A program made the translations under genes and the position numbers. A model generated the notes under the pieces. The model was given only the letters and a program-made list of their open reading frames with translations. It searched no databases and was not told the DNA's origin. From Stenotrophomonas sp. SY1 (GTDB lineage: Bacteria > Pseudomonadota > Gammaproteobacteria > Xanthomonadales > Xanthomonadaceae), in the NCBI RefSeq assembly GCF_021202945.1, contig NZ_JAJOYR010000002.1, forward strand, positions 227,767 through 291,766: a stretch of 64,000 nt of DNA, read 5' to 3'. Positions 28,325 to 36,510 of the stretch are shown one piece after another. How positions within the stretch are numbered: the stretch's first letter is position 1; each line of letters opens with the position of its first letter.

Positions 28325-28646
28325 CTGGTTTCCCCCGGCCCGTTCAACGGGCGTTGCAATTGCCGATGCGGCCGACTCTAGGGCAGCGATTTGAAAGATG
28401 TCAACAAAATGAAAGCAAAAAGTAAGTTGTATTTCCTTAAAACGAAAGTTTGTGCAAAGCACCACTTTGTATTCGCCTAAGAATCGCCCTATTTATCTGC
28501 ATCGAAAGCAGACTCTTGGCGAGCTTTCGTTTTTCGTACAGCCCGCTCATCGCAAACAAATGATCCCAGTATCTTTCTTTTTACTTTCGCTATTTGACAT
28601 TCCGAAAGAAAACGATGATCGTGCGCTGGCTCAACAGGAACCCCGA
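28325..28646. promoter_or_regulatory. Divergent control region of the GalNAc locus with eight CTTTC/GAAAG words (AgaR operator cluster)
   Basis: 322-bp gap, clearly AT-richer than its surroundings, between the GH31 and agaS starts. Exact GAAAG words start at 28393, 28411, 28444, 28504 and 28604; CTTTC words start at 28524, 28573 and 28584. Pairs 28504/28524 and 28584/28604 are inverted with 20-bp start-to-start spacing. CTTTC in multiple copies is the reported core of proteobacterial AgaR sites. A TTGACA box at 28594-28599 may be a -35 element for agaS; no convincing -10 was seen at ideal spacing. Confidence 0.72.
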
Positions 28647-29801
28647 ATGGACGCCACATTGCTTTCCGATCTGTCCGCCTGGCAGCGCCTGGGCGGCGCC
28701 GACACCGCCACCGAAATCGCACAGCAACCGCAGCTGTGGGAGACGCTTGCCGATTCCCTCTCCGACGCCCAGGCACGTGTGCAGGCCTTCCTTGGCCAGC
28801 GCCTGTCCGACCCCGCGCAGCGCGTGATCTTCACCGGCGCAGGCAGCTCAGGCTTCATCGCCGAGATGGCCGCCGATGCACTCAACGCGCAATGGCCGGC
28901 GGAAATCCGCGCCGTGCATACCACCAGCCTGCTTACCCACCCGGCGCTGTACCTGCAGCGCGAACGCCCGACCCTGCTGGTCTCGTTCGGCCGCAGCGGC
29001 TCCAGCCCGGAAAGCGTGGCGGCAGTGGAGCGCGTGCGCGCCGACGTTGATGACGCACGCTTCCTGGACATCACCTGCAATGCCGATGGCGAGCTGGCCC
29101 GCCGTGGCGCCGGGCGTGAGGACACCTGCACGCTGCTGATGCCGGCCGTCTCGTGCGACCGTGCCTTCGCCATGACCAGCAGCCTGACCTGCATGCTGCT
29201 GACCGCACTGACCGTGTTCGACAACAGCGACTGGGCCACGCGCACCGCCCGCCTGAAGCAGGTTGCAGCGCTGGCGCGCGAGGCCATCGCGCAGTGGGAT
29301 GCGCCGGTGGCCGCGCTGGCCGCGCAACCGTTCGATCGCGTGATCTACCTGGCCAGCGGCCCGTTGGAAGCGCTCGCCCGCGAAGCCGCACTCAAGGTGC
29401 TGGAACTCACCGCCGGGCGCGTGCTGGCACTGGCCAACACGCCACTGGGCTTCCGCCATGGCCCCAAGTCCACGCTCAACGCGCAGACGCTGGTGGTCAT
29501 GCTGCGCAGTGCCCAGCCGTTGGCACGCCGTTACGAACAGGACCTGCTGGAAGAGCTGCGCAATGACGGCGTGGCCGGCAAGGTGCTGTCGGTCGGCCCG
29601 CGCGTGGACGCTGTCGGCAACGATGACCACACGCTGCCGGTGCCGGCACTGCCGGACAACTGGCTGGCGCCGGTCTGGCTGACCTTCGCGCAGTTGTATG
29701 CGCTGCAGCGTTCTGCCGCACTCGGCCTGACCCCGGACAACCCGTTCCCGGACGGTACCGTCAACCGCGTGGTCAAGGGCGTCACCATCCACCATGACTG
29801 A
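28647..29801 (+). CDS. agaS: Galactosamine-6-phosphate deaminase/isomerase AgaS (SIS domain)
   Basis: Converts galactosamine-6-phosphate to tagatose-6-phosphate and ammonia. The protein is 384 aa from the ATG at 28647 (MDATLLSDLSAWQRLGGADT), the same length as E. coli AgaS; a ribosome site AGGAA precedes it. Two SIS sugar-phosphate domains are visible: VIFTGAGSSGFIAEMAADAL with TLLVSFGRSGSSPESVAAV, then RVIYLASGPLEALAREAALK with FRHGPKSTLN. First gene of the rightward operon; its stop overlaps agaK by 8 bp. The frame continues open upstream to 28452, but that region is the AT-rich control region, not coding. Confidence 0.9.
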   Translation: MDATLLSDLSAWQRLGGADTATEIAQQPQLWETLADSLSDAQARVQAFLGQRLSDPAQRVIFTGAGSSGFIAEMAADALNAQWPAEIRAVHTTSLLTHPALYLQRERPTLLVSFGRSGSSPESVAAVERVRADVDDARFLDITCNADGELARRGAGREDTCTLLMPAVSCDRAFAMTSSLTCMLLTALTVFDNSDWATRTARLKQVAALAREAIAQWDAPVAALAAQPFDRVIYLASGPLEALAREAALKVLELTAGRVLALANTPLGFRHGPKSTLNAQTLVVMLRSAQPLARRYEQDLLEELRNDGVAGKVLSVGPRVDAVGNDDHTLPVPALPDNWLAPVWLTFAQLYALQRSAALGLTPDNPFPDGTVNRVVKGVTIHHD

Positions 29802-30732
29802 GTCCACCGCCACGGCTTGCTACGGTATCGACATCGGCGGCACCAAGATCGAACTGGTGGCCTGCGCGGCGGACATGCAGGTGACGTGGCGCAAACGCAT
29901 CGCCACCCCGCAGGGCGACTACTCCGCCTTCCTGCTGGCGGTGACGGAACTGGTCGCCAGCGCCGATGCCGAACACGGTCGCGCTGCCGATGCCATCGGC
30001 ATCGCCCTGCCCGGCGTGCGCGACCGCCAAAGCGGCCGCCAGCTCAGTGCCAACGTACCGGCACTCACCGGCCAGTGCGTGGCGCAGGACCTGAGCAACC
30101 GACTGCAGCGCCCGCTGCATTTCGGCAACGACCTTCAGTGCTTCGCCTTGTCTGAAGCGCACGGCGGTGCGGCCGATGGCTACCCGAGCATGTTCGGCGC
30201 CATCCTCGGCACCGGTGCCGGTGGCGGTTACTGCGTGCAGGGCCGGCTGATCAGCGGCTTCAATGGGCTGGCCGGCGAATGGGGCCACTGGAGCGTTCCG
30301 GCCAACCTGCTGCAACGCCACGGTCTGCCATTGCTCGATTGCGGTTGCGGACTGCGCGGCTGCGTGGAGCGTTATGTCTCCGGCAGCGGCGTGGCGATGA
30401 TCGAACGCCATCTCGGCGGCAACGCCGCCAATGCCAGTGACGTGATTGCACTGGCCGATGCCGGCGATATCCGCGCACGCCAGGCGCTGGACATCCATCG
30501 TGACCTGCTCGGCCACAGCTTCGCCGCGCTGATCCTGGCGCTGGACCCGCACGTCATTGTGCTCGGTGGTGGCCTGTCGCAGTACGCGCCGCTGTACCAG
30601 CAGCTGCCGGCCGCCATCGCCACGCATCTGTTCAAGGGCGTGCAGGTGCCGCCGATCGTCCCGCCCCGCTTCGGCGATGCCGGTGGTGCACGTGGCGCCG
30701 CCCTGCTTGCCTGCCAACCCGCTTTTTCCTGA
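29794..30732 (+). CDS. agaK: ROK family sugar kinase, probable GalNAc kinase AgaK
   Basis: Cytosolic ATP-dependent kinase of 312 aa, expected to make GalNAc-6-phosphate. ROK marks: N-terminal phosphate loop YGIDIGGTKIELVA, catalytic base Asp113 in HFGNDLQCFAL, LGTGAGGGYCVQG, Glu162 and His165 in GEWGHW, and a zinc knuckle with Cys183, Cys185 and Cys190 (DCGCGLRGCVE). The fold alone does not separate GlcNAc from GalNAc kinase; the position between agaS and agaZ decides for GalNAc, as in Shewanella. Overlaps agaS by 8 bp, so translation is coupled. Confidence 0.82.
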   Translation: MTESTATACYGIDIGGTKIELVACAADMQVTWRKRIATPQGDYSAFLLAVTELVASADAEHGRAADAIGIALPGVRDRQSGRQLSANVPALTGQCVAQDLSNRLQRPLHFGNDLQCFALSEAHGGAADGYPSMFGAILGTGAGGGYCVQGRLISGFNGLAGEWGHWSVPANLLQRHGLPLLDCGCGLRGCVERYVSGSGVAMIERHLGGNAANASDVIALADAGDIRARQALDIHRDLLGHSFAALILALDPHVIVLGGGLSQYAPLYQQLPAAIATHLFKGVQVPPIVPPRFGDAGGARGAALLACQPAFS

Positions 30733-30748
30733 TTCCGGGAGTTGATCC

Positions 30749-32065
30749 ATGTCGCCGCTGCAAACCCTGCTTGCTTCCCATCGCCAAGGCCACAACGTCG
30801 GCCTGTACAGCGTCTGCTGCAGCAACGAACACGTGCTGCGCGCCGCCATGCAGGTCGCTCTGAAGTACGCCACACCGCTGCTGATCGAAGCCACCTCCAA
30901 CCAGGTGGACCAGTTTGGTGGCTACACCGGCATGACCCCACCGCAGTACCGCGACTACGTGCAGCAACTGGCCGATCAAGAAGGTTTCCCACGTGAGCGG
31001 CTGATCCTGGGCGGCGACCATCTCGGCCCCAACGCCTGGCAGAAGCAACCGGCCGCCGAAGCCATGGCCAATGCACGGGTGCTTATCGAAGCTTATGTCG
31101 GCGCCGGTTTCCACAAGATCCATCTGGACTGCAGCATGTCCTGCGCCGATGACCCGACGCCGCTGCCGGATGCCATCGTCGCCGCCCGCTCGGCCGAACT
31201 GGCCGTCATCGCCGAACGCACCGCCACTGAAAACGGGCTGCCGCTGCCGGTCTACGTGATCGGCACCGAAGTGCCAATCCCGGGCGGCGAAGCCTCGCTC
31301 GAAGGCGGCCTTGCCGTCACCACGCCAGCTGCCGCCGCGCAGACGCTGGCCATCCACCAGCAGGCTTTCGACACGCCGGAACTACGCGATGCCTGGCAGC
31401 GGGTGATCGCGATGGTGGTGCAGCCGGGCGTGGATTTCGACCACAGCAGCGTGCACGACTACGACCCGCTCGCCGCCAGCGAACTGGCCGATTTCCTCGA
31501 ACAACAACCGCGCATCGTGTTTGAAGCGCACTCCACCGATTACCAGCGCGAATCCGGCCTACACGCTTTGGTGCGCGACCACTTCGCCATCCTCAAGGTC
31601 GGCCCGGCCGCCACCTTCGCCTATCGCGAGGCGCTGTTCGCGCTGGCTGCGATCGAAGCGCAGCTGCTGCCCGCCGAACAATGCTCGCAGCTGCCGCAGG
31701 TGCTGGACCAGGTGATGCTGGCCAAGCCGAAAAACTGGCAGGCGCATTACCACGGCGATGAGGCCACGTTGCGCCTGCTGCGCGCCTACGCCTTCAGCGA
31801 CCGCTGCCGTTACTACTGGGGCGAGCCGGCGCTGGTCAGCGCCGTGCAGACGCTGTTCGCCAATCTGGAACGACACAGCCCGCCGCTGGTGCTGCTCAGC
31901 CAGCATCTGCCCGAGCAGTTCCGCGCCGTGCGCAGCGGCCTGCTGGCCAACCGCCCCGAGGCGCTGGTGCAGCACCACGTTGGCCTGTGCCTGGGCGAAT
32001 ACGCGCGCGCCTGCAGCTCCAACCAGGCCGGTCCACGCAAGCAAAGCGAAAGAAATCGAGCCTGA
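30749..32065 (+). CDS. agaZ: Tagatose-bisphosphate aldolase subunit / predicted tagatose-6-phosphate kinase AgaZ (GatZ/KbaZ family)
   Basis: 438-aa member of the GatZ/KbaZ family (VGLYSVCCSNEHVLRAAMQV, LILGGDHLGPNAWQ, FHKIHLDCSMSCADDPTPLP, YVIGTEVPIPGGEASLEGG). E. coli KbaZ/GatZ act as non-catalytic partners needed for stability and full activity of the class II aldolase KbaY/GatY; comparative genomics of the Aga pathway has instead proposed a tagatose-6-phosphate kinase role for AgaZ. Here no AgaY-like gene lies in the window, so its job is open. It is 16 bp behind agaK; the C-terminal 15 residues are basic and low complexity. Confidence 0.87.
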   Translation: MSPLQTLLASHRQGHNVGLYSVCCSNEHVLRAAMQVALKYATPLLIEATSNQVDQFGGYTGMTPPQYRDYVQQLADQEGFPRERLILGGDHLGPNAWQKQPAAEAMANARVLIEAYVGAGFHKIHLDCSMSCADDPTPLPDAIVAARSAELAVIAERTATENGLPLPVYVIGTEVPIPGGEASLEGGLAVTTPAAAAQTLAIHQQAFDTPELRDAWQRVIAMVVQPGVDFDHSSVHDYDPLAASELADFLEQQPRIVFEAHSTDYQRESGLHALVRDHFAILKVGPAATFAYREALFALAAIEAQLLPAEQCSQLPQVLDQVMLAKPKNWQAHYHGDEATLRLLRAYAFSDRCRYYWGEPALVSAVQTLFANLERHSPPLVLLSQHLPEQFRAVRSGLLANRPEALVQHHVGLCLGEYARACSSNQAGPRKQSERNRA

Positions 32066-32095
32066 TTCCTTGCGAAAAGGTACCCTGCGTCTTTC
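32048..32095 (+). promoter_or_regulatory. Secondary CTTTC/GAAAG pair just before agaR
   Basis: GAAAG at 32048 (inside the agaZ end) and CTTTC at 32091-32095, 16 bp before the agaR ATG. This may be an autoregulatory AgaR site, but two 5-base words in 48 bp are weak evidence. Confidence 0.35.
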
Positions 32096-32110
32096 CATGC
32101 GAAACGAGCC

Positions 32111-32893
32111 ATGACCATGCGCAACACCCGCTCCCGCCGCCAGCAGATCCTGCAGCGCCTGATCGAACAGGGCACGGTGCAGGTATCGGAGCTGGTCGAG
32201 CAGTTCGGCGTGTCGGCGGTGACCATCCGCACCGACCTGGGCCAGATCGAATCGCAGGGCCTGGCCACGCGCACCCACGGCGGCGCCACGTTGGTGCGCC
32301 TGCCGCCGCAGGAGCAGGACATCCACGAGAAGGATGCGCTGAACCTGTCGCTGAAAGAGTCCATCGGCATGCGCGCAGCGCAGCTGGTGCAGCCGGGCGA
32401 GAACATCATCATCGACTCCGGCTCCACCACCATGACCCTGGCCCGCCACCTGCGCGCGCACCGCGAGGTGACGGTGATGACCAACGGCCTGAACATCGCC
32501 TGGGAACTGGCCAATGCGCCGGGCGTGAACGTGCTGCTGACCGGCGGCCTGCTGCGCAAGCAGTCGTTGTCGCTGCAAGGCAGCCAGGCCGAAGCCAGCC
32601 TGACCTCCTACAGCTTCGACACGCTGTTCCTGGGCGTGGATGGGCTGGACCTGCAGTTCGGACTGACCACGCACGACGAAGGCGAAGCCCGCCTCAATCA
32701 CCGCATGGTCGAACGCGCGCGGCGCATCGTGGTGCTGACCGACGCCTCCAAGTTCGGCCGCGTCAGCCTGCACCGCATCGCCCGCCTCGATCAGATCCAC
32801 ACGATCATCACCGACACCGGCCTGGACGATGCCACCCGCGAGGGCCTGCAACGCCAGGGGATCGAGGTGATCACTGCCGAGCCACCGCCATGA
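32111..32893 (+). CDS. agaR: DeoR family repressor AgaR
   Basis: Sugar-phosphate-responsive repressor of 260 aa, E. coli AgaR is 269. The DeoR helix-turn-helix is at residues about 8-60 (RRQQILQRLIEQGTVQVSEL, VSAVTIRTDLGQIESQGLAT). The C-terminal effector domain has IDSGSTTMTLARHLRA, TNGLNIAWELAN and FLGVDGLD. The ligand is probably a GalNAc-pathway phosphosugar. Encoded inside the operon it controls, 45 bp after agaZ, and overlapping agaA by 4 bp (ATGA). The likely targets are the CTTTC clusters in the gap upstream of agaS. An ATG at 32117 is an alternative start. Confidence 0.86.
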   Translation: MTMRNTRSRRQQILQRLIEQGTVQVSELVEQFGVSAVTIRTDLGQIESQGLATRTHGGATLVRLPPQEQDIHEKDALNLSLKESIGMRAAQLVQPGENIIIDSGSTTMTLARHLRAHREVTVMTNGLNIAWELANAPGVNVLLTGGLLRKQSLSLQGSQAEASLTSYSFDTLFLGVDGLDLQFGLTTHDEGEARLNHRMVERARRIVVLTDASKFGRVSLHRIARLDQIHTIITDTGLDDATREGLQRQGIEVITAEPPP

Positions 32894-34014
32894 CCGAACT
32901 TCATTCCCTGCACGGCCGCATCCTCACCCCGCTGGGCTGGCGCCGCGGCCATGTCCACTTCGACCAGCAGATCCGCATGCTGGAAGTGGAGGACCACGCC
33001 GGCGATGCCGCCAGCCTGCCGGCGATCCTGCCCGGCTTCATCGACCTGCACGTGCATGGCGCAGCCGGCGTTGACCTGATGCAGGGCGGCGACGTTGCCC
33101 GCACCATCGCCCGCACCCATGCACGGCATGGCACCACCACCCTGCTTGGCACGACCATGACCGCCGCGTTCGAGGAAATCGAAAGCGCACTACGCGGACT
33201 GGCGCAGGTCATCGCCGCACCGGATGCGGACGCTGCGCAGATCATCGGCGTGCATCTGGAAGGCCCGTTCATCAGCCCGCAACGGCTCGGCGCACAACCG
33301 CCGCGCACCCTCGAAGCCACACTCGAATCGGTGCAGCACCTGCATGCACTGGCGCCGATCAAGGTGCTCACCATCGCCCCGGAAATCGGCCAGCACACCG
33401 CGCTGATTCCGGCGCTGGCGGCGATGGGCATCCGCGTGCAGGTCGGCCACAGCGCCGGCACCTATGAAGATGCCGTGGCCGCGCTGCAGGCCGGTGCCAC
33501 CGGCTTCACCCATCTGTTCAACGGCATGACCGGCGTGGATCACCGCAACCCCGGCATCGCCGCCGCTGCGTTGGCGCATGCCGAATACGCCGAGTTGATT
33601 CCCGACCTTGAGCACGTGCACCGCGGCGTGATCCGTCTGGCCGCGCGTGCCATTCCGCGCCTGTACGCGGTCACTGATGCCACCGCCGCCACCGGCATGC
33701 CCGATGGCGAGTACGCACTGGGCGAGCAGCGCGTGCACAAGTGCATGGGCTGCGTACGCCTGGCCAGCGGCTCGCTGGCCGGCAGCGCGCTGACCATGGA
33801 CCAGGCGCTGCGCAACCTGGTCGAGGTCGGCCTGGACCTGGCCGATGCCTCGCAGCGTGTTTCCACCTTCCCCGCCGATTACCTGGCACTGGAAGACCGC
33901 GGCCGCATTGCCCCCGGTCTGCGCGCGGACATGGTCGTGCTCAGTGCGGACCTGCAACTGCAGCAGGTCTGGGCCAACGGTCATCAGATCGACCTGCACT
34001 CACCGCTGCCTTGA
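32890..34014 (+). CDS. agaA: N-acetylgalactosamine-6-phosphate deacetylase AgaA
   Basis: Amidohydrolase of 374 aa removing acetate from GalNAc-6-phosphate. NagA-type metal and active-site residues are visible: His54 and His56 in GFIDLHVHG, Glu124 in HLEGPF, His187 in VGHSAGT, His208 in FTHLFNGM and the catalytic Asp263 in VTDATAATG. The loop before the lid reads LIPDLEHVHRG, where GlcNAc-specific NagA usually has DGIHVHP, which may reflect GalNAc specificity. It overlaps agaR by 4 bp and lies 77 bp upstream of the permease. NagA activity cannot be excluded from sequence. Confidence 0.86.
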   Translation: MTELHSLHGRILTPLGWRRGHVHFDQQIRMLEVEDHAGDAASLPAILPGFIDLHVHGAAGVDLMQGGDVARTIARTHARHGTTTLLGTTMTAAFEEIESALRGLAQVIAAPDADAAQIIGVHLEGPFISPQRLGAQPPRTLEATLESVQHLHALAPIKVLTIAPEIGQHTALIPALAAMGIRVQVGHSAGTYEDAVAALQAGATGFTHLFNGMTGVDHRNPGIAAAALAHAEYAELIPDLEHVHRGVIRLAARAIPRLYAVTDATAATGMPDGEYALGEQRVHKCMGCVRLASGSLAGSALTMDQALRNLVEVGLDLADASQRVSTFPADYLALEDRGRIAPGLRADMVVLSADLQLQQVWANGHQIDLHSPLP

Positions 34015-34091
34015 TGTCCTCACCGGTGCGCATTGCGCGCACCGGCATCCACCGCGCAACCGCGCACCATGCCTGCTCCCGGAGCGCCCCG

Positions 34092-35891
34092 ATGACCGAT
34101 ACCGCCTTCGCCGTACCCGCCACCGAGGCCGCCCCGCGCTGGCCGGTGCGCTACCTGCTCTTCATCGCCGGCCTTGGCGGCCTGCTGTACGGCATCGACA
34201 TCGGCATCATCGCCGGCGCGCTGCCCTATCTGGAGGCAACCGCCAGTCACGCCTGGCAGCTGAGCAGCCAACAGCTTGGTTTCGTGGTCGCGGCAGTGCT
34301 GCTGGGCAGCGTGTTGTCCTCCCTGTTCGCCGGCCTGATCGCCGACCTGATCGGCCGGCGTGGCGCGATGCTGCTGGCCGGCCTGCTGTTCACCGCCAGC
34401 ATTCCGATCATGGCGCTGGCCTCGGGCTACACACCGCTGCTGCTGGGGCGCCTGTTGCAGGGCGTCAGCGGCGGCCTGATCGGCGTGGTGGTGCCGCTGT
34501 ATCTGGCCGAAGTACTGGCACCGGAGCGGCGCGGCCGTGGCGCGGCGATGTTCCAACTGCTACTGACGATCGGTCTGGTATTGGCCGCATTGATCGGCCT
34601 GTATCACGCCCATGCAGTGGACGCGGCCAGCGACTCGGTGCGCAACCTGCCGCTGGTGCAGCAGGCGCAGCAGATGTTTGAAGTGAAGGACAGCGCCTGG
34701 CGCACCATCTTCTGGAGCTGCCTGCTGCCGGGCGTGGTGTTCTGCATCGGCGTGTTGTGGTTGAACGAATCACCGCGCTGGCTGGTGCAACGTGGCCGCC
34801 TGGATGCCGCACGCCGCAGCCTGCAACGCACCGTGCCGGCCAGCCAGGTGGAAAGCACCCTGGCGCAGATCCAGGTGCCGGCCGTGGCCCAGGCCGATGG
34901 CAAGCGTGACCGGCTCTTCAGCCGCCGCTACATGGTGCCGTTCCTGCTGGCCTGCCTGGTGCTGGCCTTCACCCAGGCCACCGGCATCAACTCGGTGCTG
35001 GCGTATGCGGTCAACATCCTCAACCAGGCCGGCCTGCCCGGCGCGGCGGCCAACGGCGCGGACGTAGCAATCAAACTGCTCAACGCGGTGATGACCGTGG
35101 TGGCCTTGCTGCTGGTGGACCGCAAGGGCCGCAAGTTCCTGCTGATGCTCGGCAGCGGCGGCATCTGCATCGCCCTGCTCGCCTCGGCAATGTTGTTCTT
35201 CAAGGCCGAACAGGGCCGCGCCGACCTGCAACCGCAATTGCAGCAGATGGTGAGCAGTGATCGCCTGCAACTGGAGCTGGACCCCAGCCGCTGGCAGCAG
35301 TTGGCTGGCGCCCGCATGCGCAGCGAGCAACCGCTGCAACTGACCGTGTCCTACGCCTACGGCGGCTTCAGCGACGTGCGCTCCCTGCGCAGCGACAACG
35401 CCAGTGACCACCAGTTGCTGATCGAGCGCGACGCCACCGTGCGTGCGGACAGCGTCATCGGCAGCTTCTTCCGCCGCCTGCATCTGAATCCCTTCCCCGA
35501 TCCGGTTGCCGCAGCCAGCGCCCCGCTGCGCATCGACCAGGCCTGGCTCGGCCCGGTACCGGCCACCTCGCACGGCTGGCTGGTAGCCGCCTGCATCCTG
35601 GTGTTCGTAGCTTTCTTCGCGGTCGGCCCGGGCGTGTGCGTGTGGCTGGCGCTGTCGGAACTGATGCCCAACCGCATCCGCTCCAACGGCATGAGCATCG
35701 CATTGCTGATCAACCAGTTCGTCTCCACCACGATCGCCGCGGTGTTCCTGCCAACGGTTGGTCACTATGGTTATTCCAGCATGTTCCTGTTCTGGGCCGG
35801 CTGCACCTTCGTGTTCTTCCTGATCGCCACCTTCTGGCTGCCGGAAACCAAGGGCAAGACGCTGGAGCAGATCGAAGCCCACTTCCGCTGA
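34092..35891 (+). CDS. agaP: MFS sugar porter with a large extracytoplasmic insertion, probable GalNAc permease AgaP
   Basis: Inner-membrane importer, 599 aa from the ATG at 34092 (GGAGCG ribosome site 8 bases upstream). Sugar-porter marks: GLLYGIDIGIIAGALPYLEA in TM1, DLIGRRGAM, GRLLQGVSGGLIGVVVPLYL, LNESPRWLVQRGR after TM6, QATGINSVLAYA in TM7 and FWLPETKGKTLEQIE at the end. Normal family length is about 460. The extra length is mainly one block of roughly 120 residues (about 368-490) between TM9 and TM10, on the outer face, with a smaller one after TM5. The insert matches nothing I recognise. It ends the aga operon. Confidence 0.83.
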   Translation: MTDTAFAVPATEAAPRWPVRYLLFIAGLGGLLYGIDIGIIAGALPYLEATASHAWQLSSQQLGFVVAAVLLGSVLSSLFAGLIADLIGRRGAMLLAGLLFTASIPIMALASGYTPLLLGRLLQGVSGGLIGVVVPLYLAEVLAPERRGRGAAMFQLLLTIGLVLAALIGLYHAHAVDAASDSVRNLPLVQQAQQMFEVKDSAWRTIFWSCLLPGVVFCIGVLWLNESPRWLVQRGRLDAARRSLQRTVPASQVESTLAQIQVPAVAQADGKRDRLFSRRYMVPFLLACLVLAFTQATGINSVLAYAVNILNQAGLPGAAANGADVAIKLLNAVMTVVALLLVDRKGRKFLLMLGSGGICIALLASAMLFFKAEQGRADLQPQLQQMVSSDRLQLELDPSRWQQLAGARMRSEQPLQLTVSYAYGGFSDVRSLRSDNASDHQLLIERDATVRADSVIGSFFRRLHLNPFPDPVAAASAPLRIDQAWLGPVPATSHGWLVAACILVFVAFFAVGPGVCVWLALSELMPNRIRSNGMSIALLINQFVSTTIAAVFLPTVGHYGYSSMFLFWAGCTFVFFLIATFWLPETKGKTLEQIEAHFR

Positions 35892-35898
35892 GGACAGC

Positions 35899-35933
35899 GG
35901 CCGCTCGCCAGCTACGAGCTTCGGCGAGCGGCC
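35899..35933 (+). terminator. Hairpin at the end of the aga operon
   Basis: 11-bp perfect arms GGCCGCTCGCC/GGCGAGCGGCC, 13-base loop, starting 8 bp past the agaP stop. No T-run, so termination is likely but not certain. Confidence 0.55.
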
Positions 35934-36000
35934 CACCTCATCCGATGGCAAGCTGACGGCTTCGCCCGGCGCAGACCGGGCAACCACCACGAAGCTACCC

Positions 36001-36474
36001 ATGAAGCACGCCCATGTATGGAAGCAGACCGGCTCGCTTGTTCTCTGGTACTACACCGAGAACGAACGCAATTACCCGGGCTGGCATCTGACTGCGGATA
36101 CCGAAGGGTGCCGCTCACTGATCGCACTGCTCGATGCCCTGGCCAATGATGGCGAGCCAGCAATGCGGACCTTCCAGATCAAGCCGCCGACAGCCGCGCA
36201 CCTTGCCGTACCCAACAACAGGGCCGGCCACGCCGCATGGCATGCCCCGGGCAAACTGAAACTGGCGTTCTCCAGCGATCCATGCGAATGGAAGTTTCCC
36301 GTTAAGCAAGAACTGGCCGTTCTTGCATTGGGCGCTGAACCACTGAGGGCAATGCGCAACGGGCTGGAGGATGTGCTGCAGGGCCGCGGCGACTATTGCA
36401 TCGATGTTCCCCACAGGAACTGCGCACCACTCTGGTTCTGGTGGTGGCCGAAATCTGCCATCGGACGGGAGTGA
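36001..36474 (+). CDS. Conserved hypothetical protein
   Basis: 157 aa, no signal peptide or membrane segment and no domain I recognise. The sequence is soluble in character with several Trp (KQTGSLVLWYYTENERNYPG, NCAPLWFWWWPK near the end) and an apparent helix LIALLDALANDGE. The composition and an ATG with no strong ribosome site make it less sure than its neighbours. It lies alone between the aga operon and the tandem repeat region. Confidence 0.55.
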   Translation: MKHAHVWKQTGSLVLWYYTENERNYPGWHLTADTEGCRSLIALLDALANDGEPAMRTFQIKPPTAAHLAVPNNRAGHAAWHAPGKLKLAFSSDPCEWKFPVKQELAVLALGAEPLRAMRNGLEDVLQGRGDYCIDVPHRNCAPLWFWWWPKSAIGRE

Positions 36475-36510
36475 GGTCCGTGCAGCCATTCAACGGACCG
36501 GCAACAGCCG

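Noticed and set aside
28325..28465. N-terminal extension of the GH31 protein
   Set aside because: It would place 47 residues before a clear signal peptide and translate through candidate operators. The GTG at 28324 has a strong ribosome site.
28452..28646. N-terminal extension of AgaS
   Set aside because: The segment is the AT-rich control region with CTTTC words; AgaS from 28647 has exactly the E. coli length and a ribosome site.
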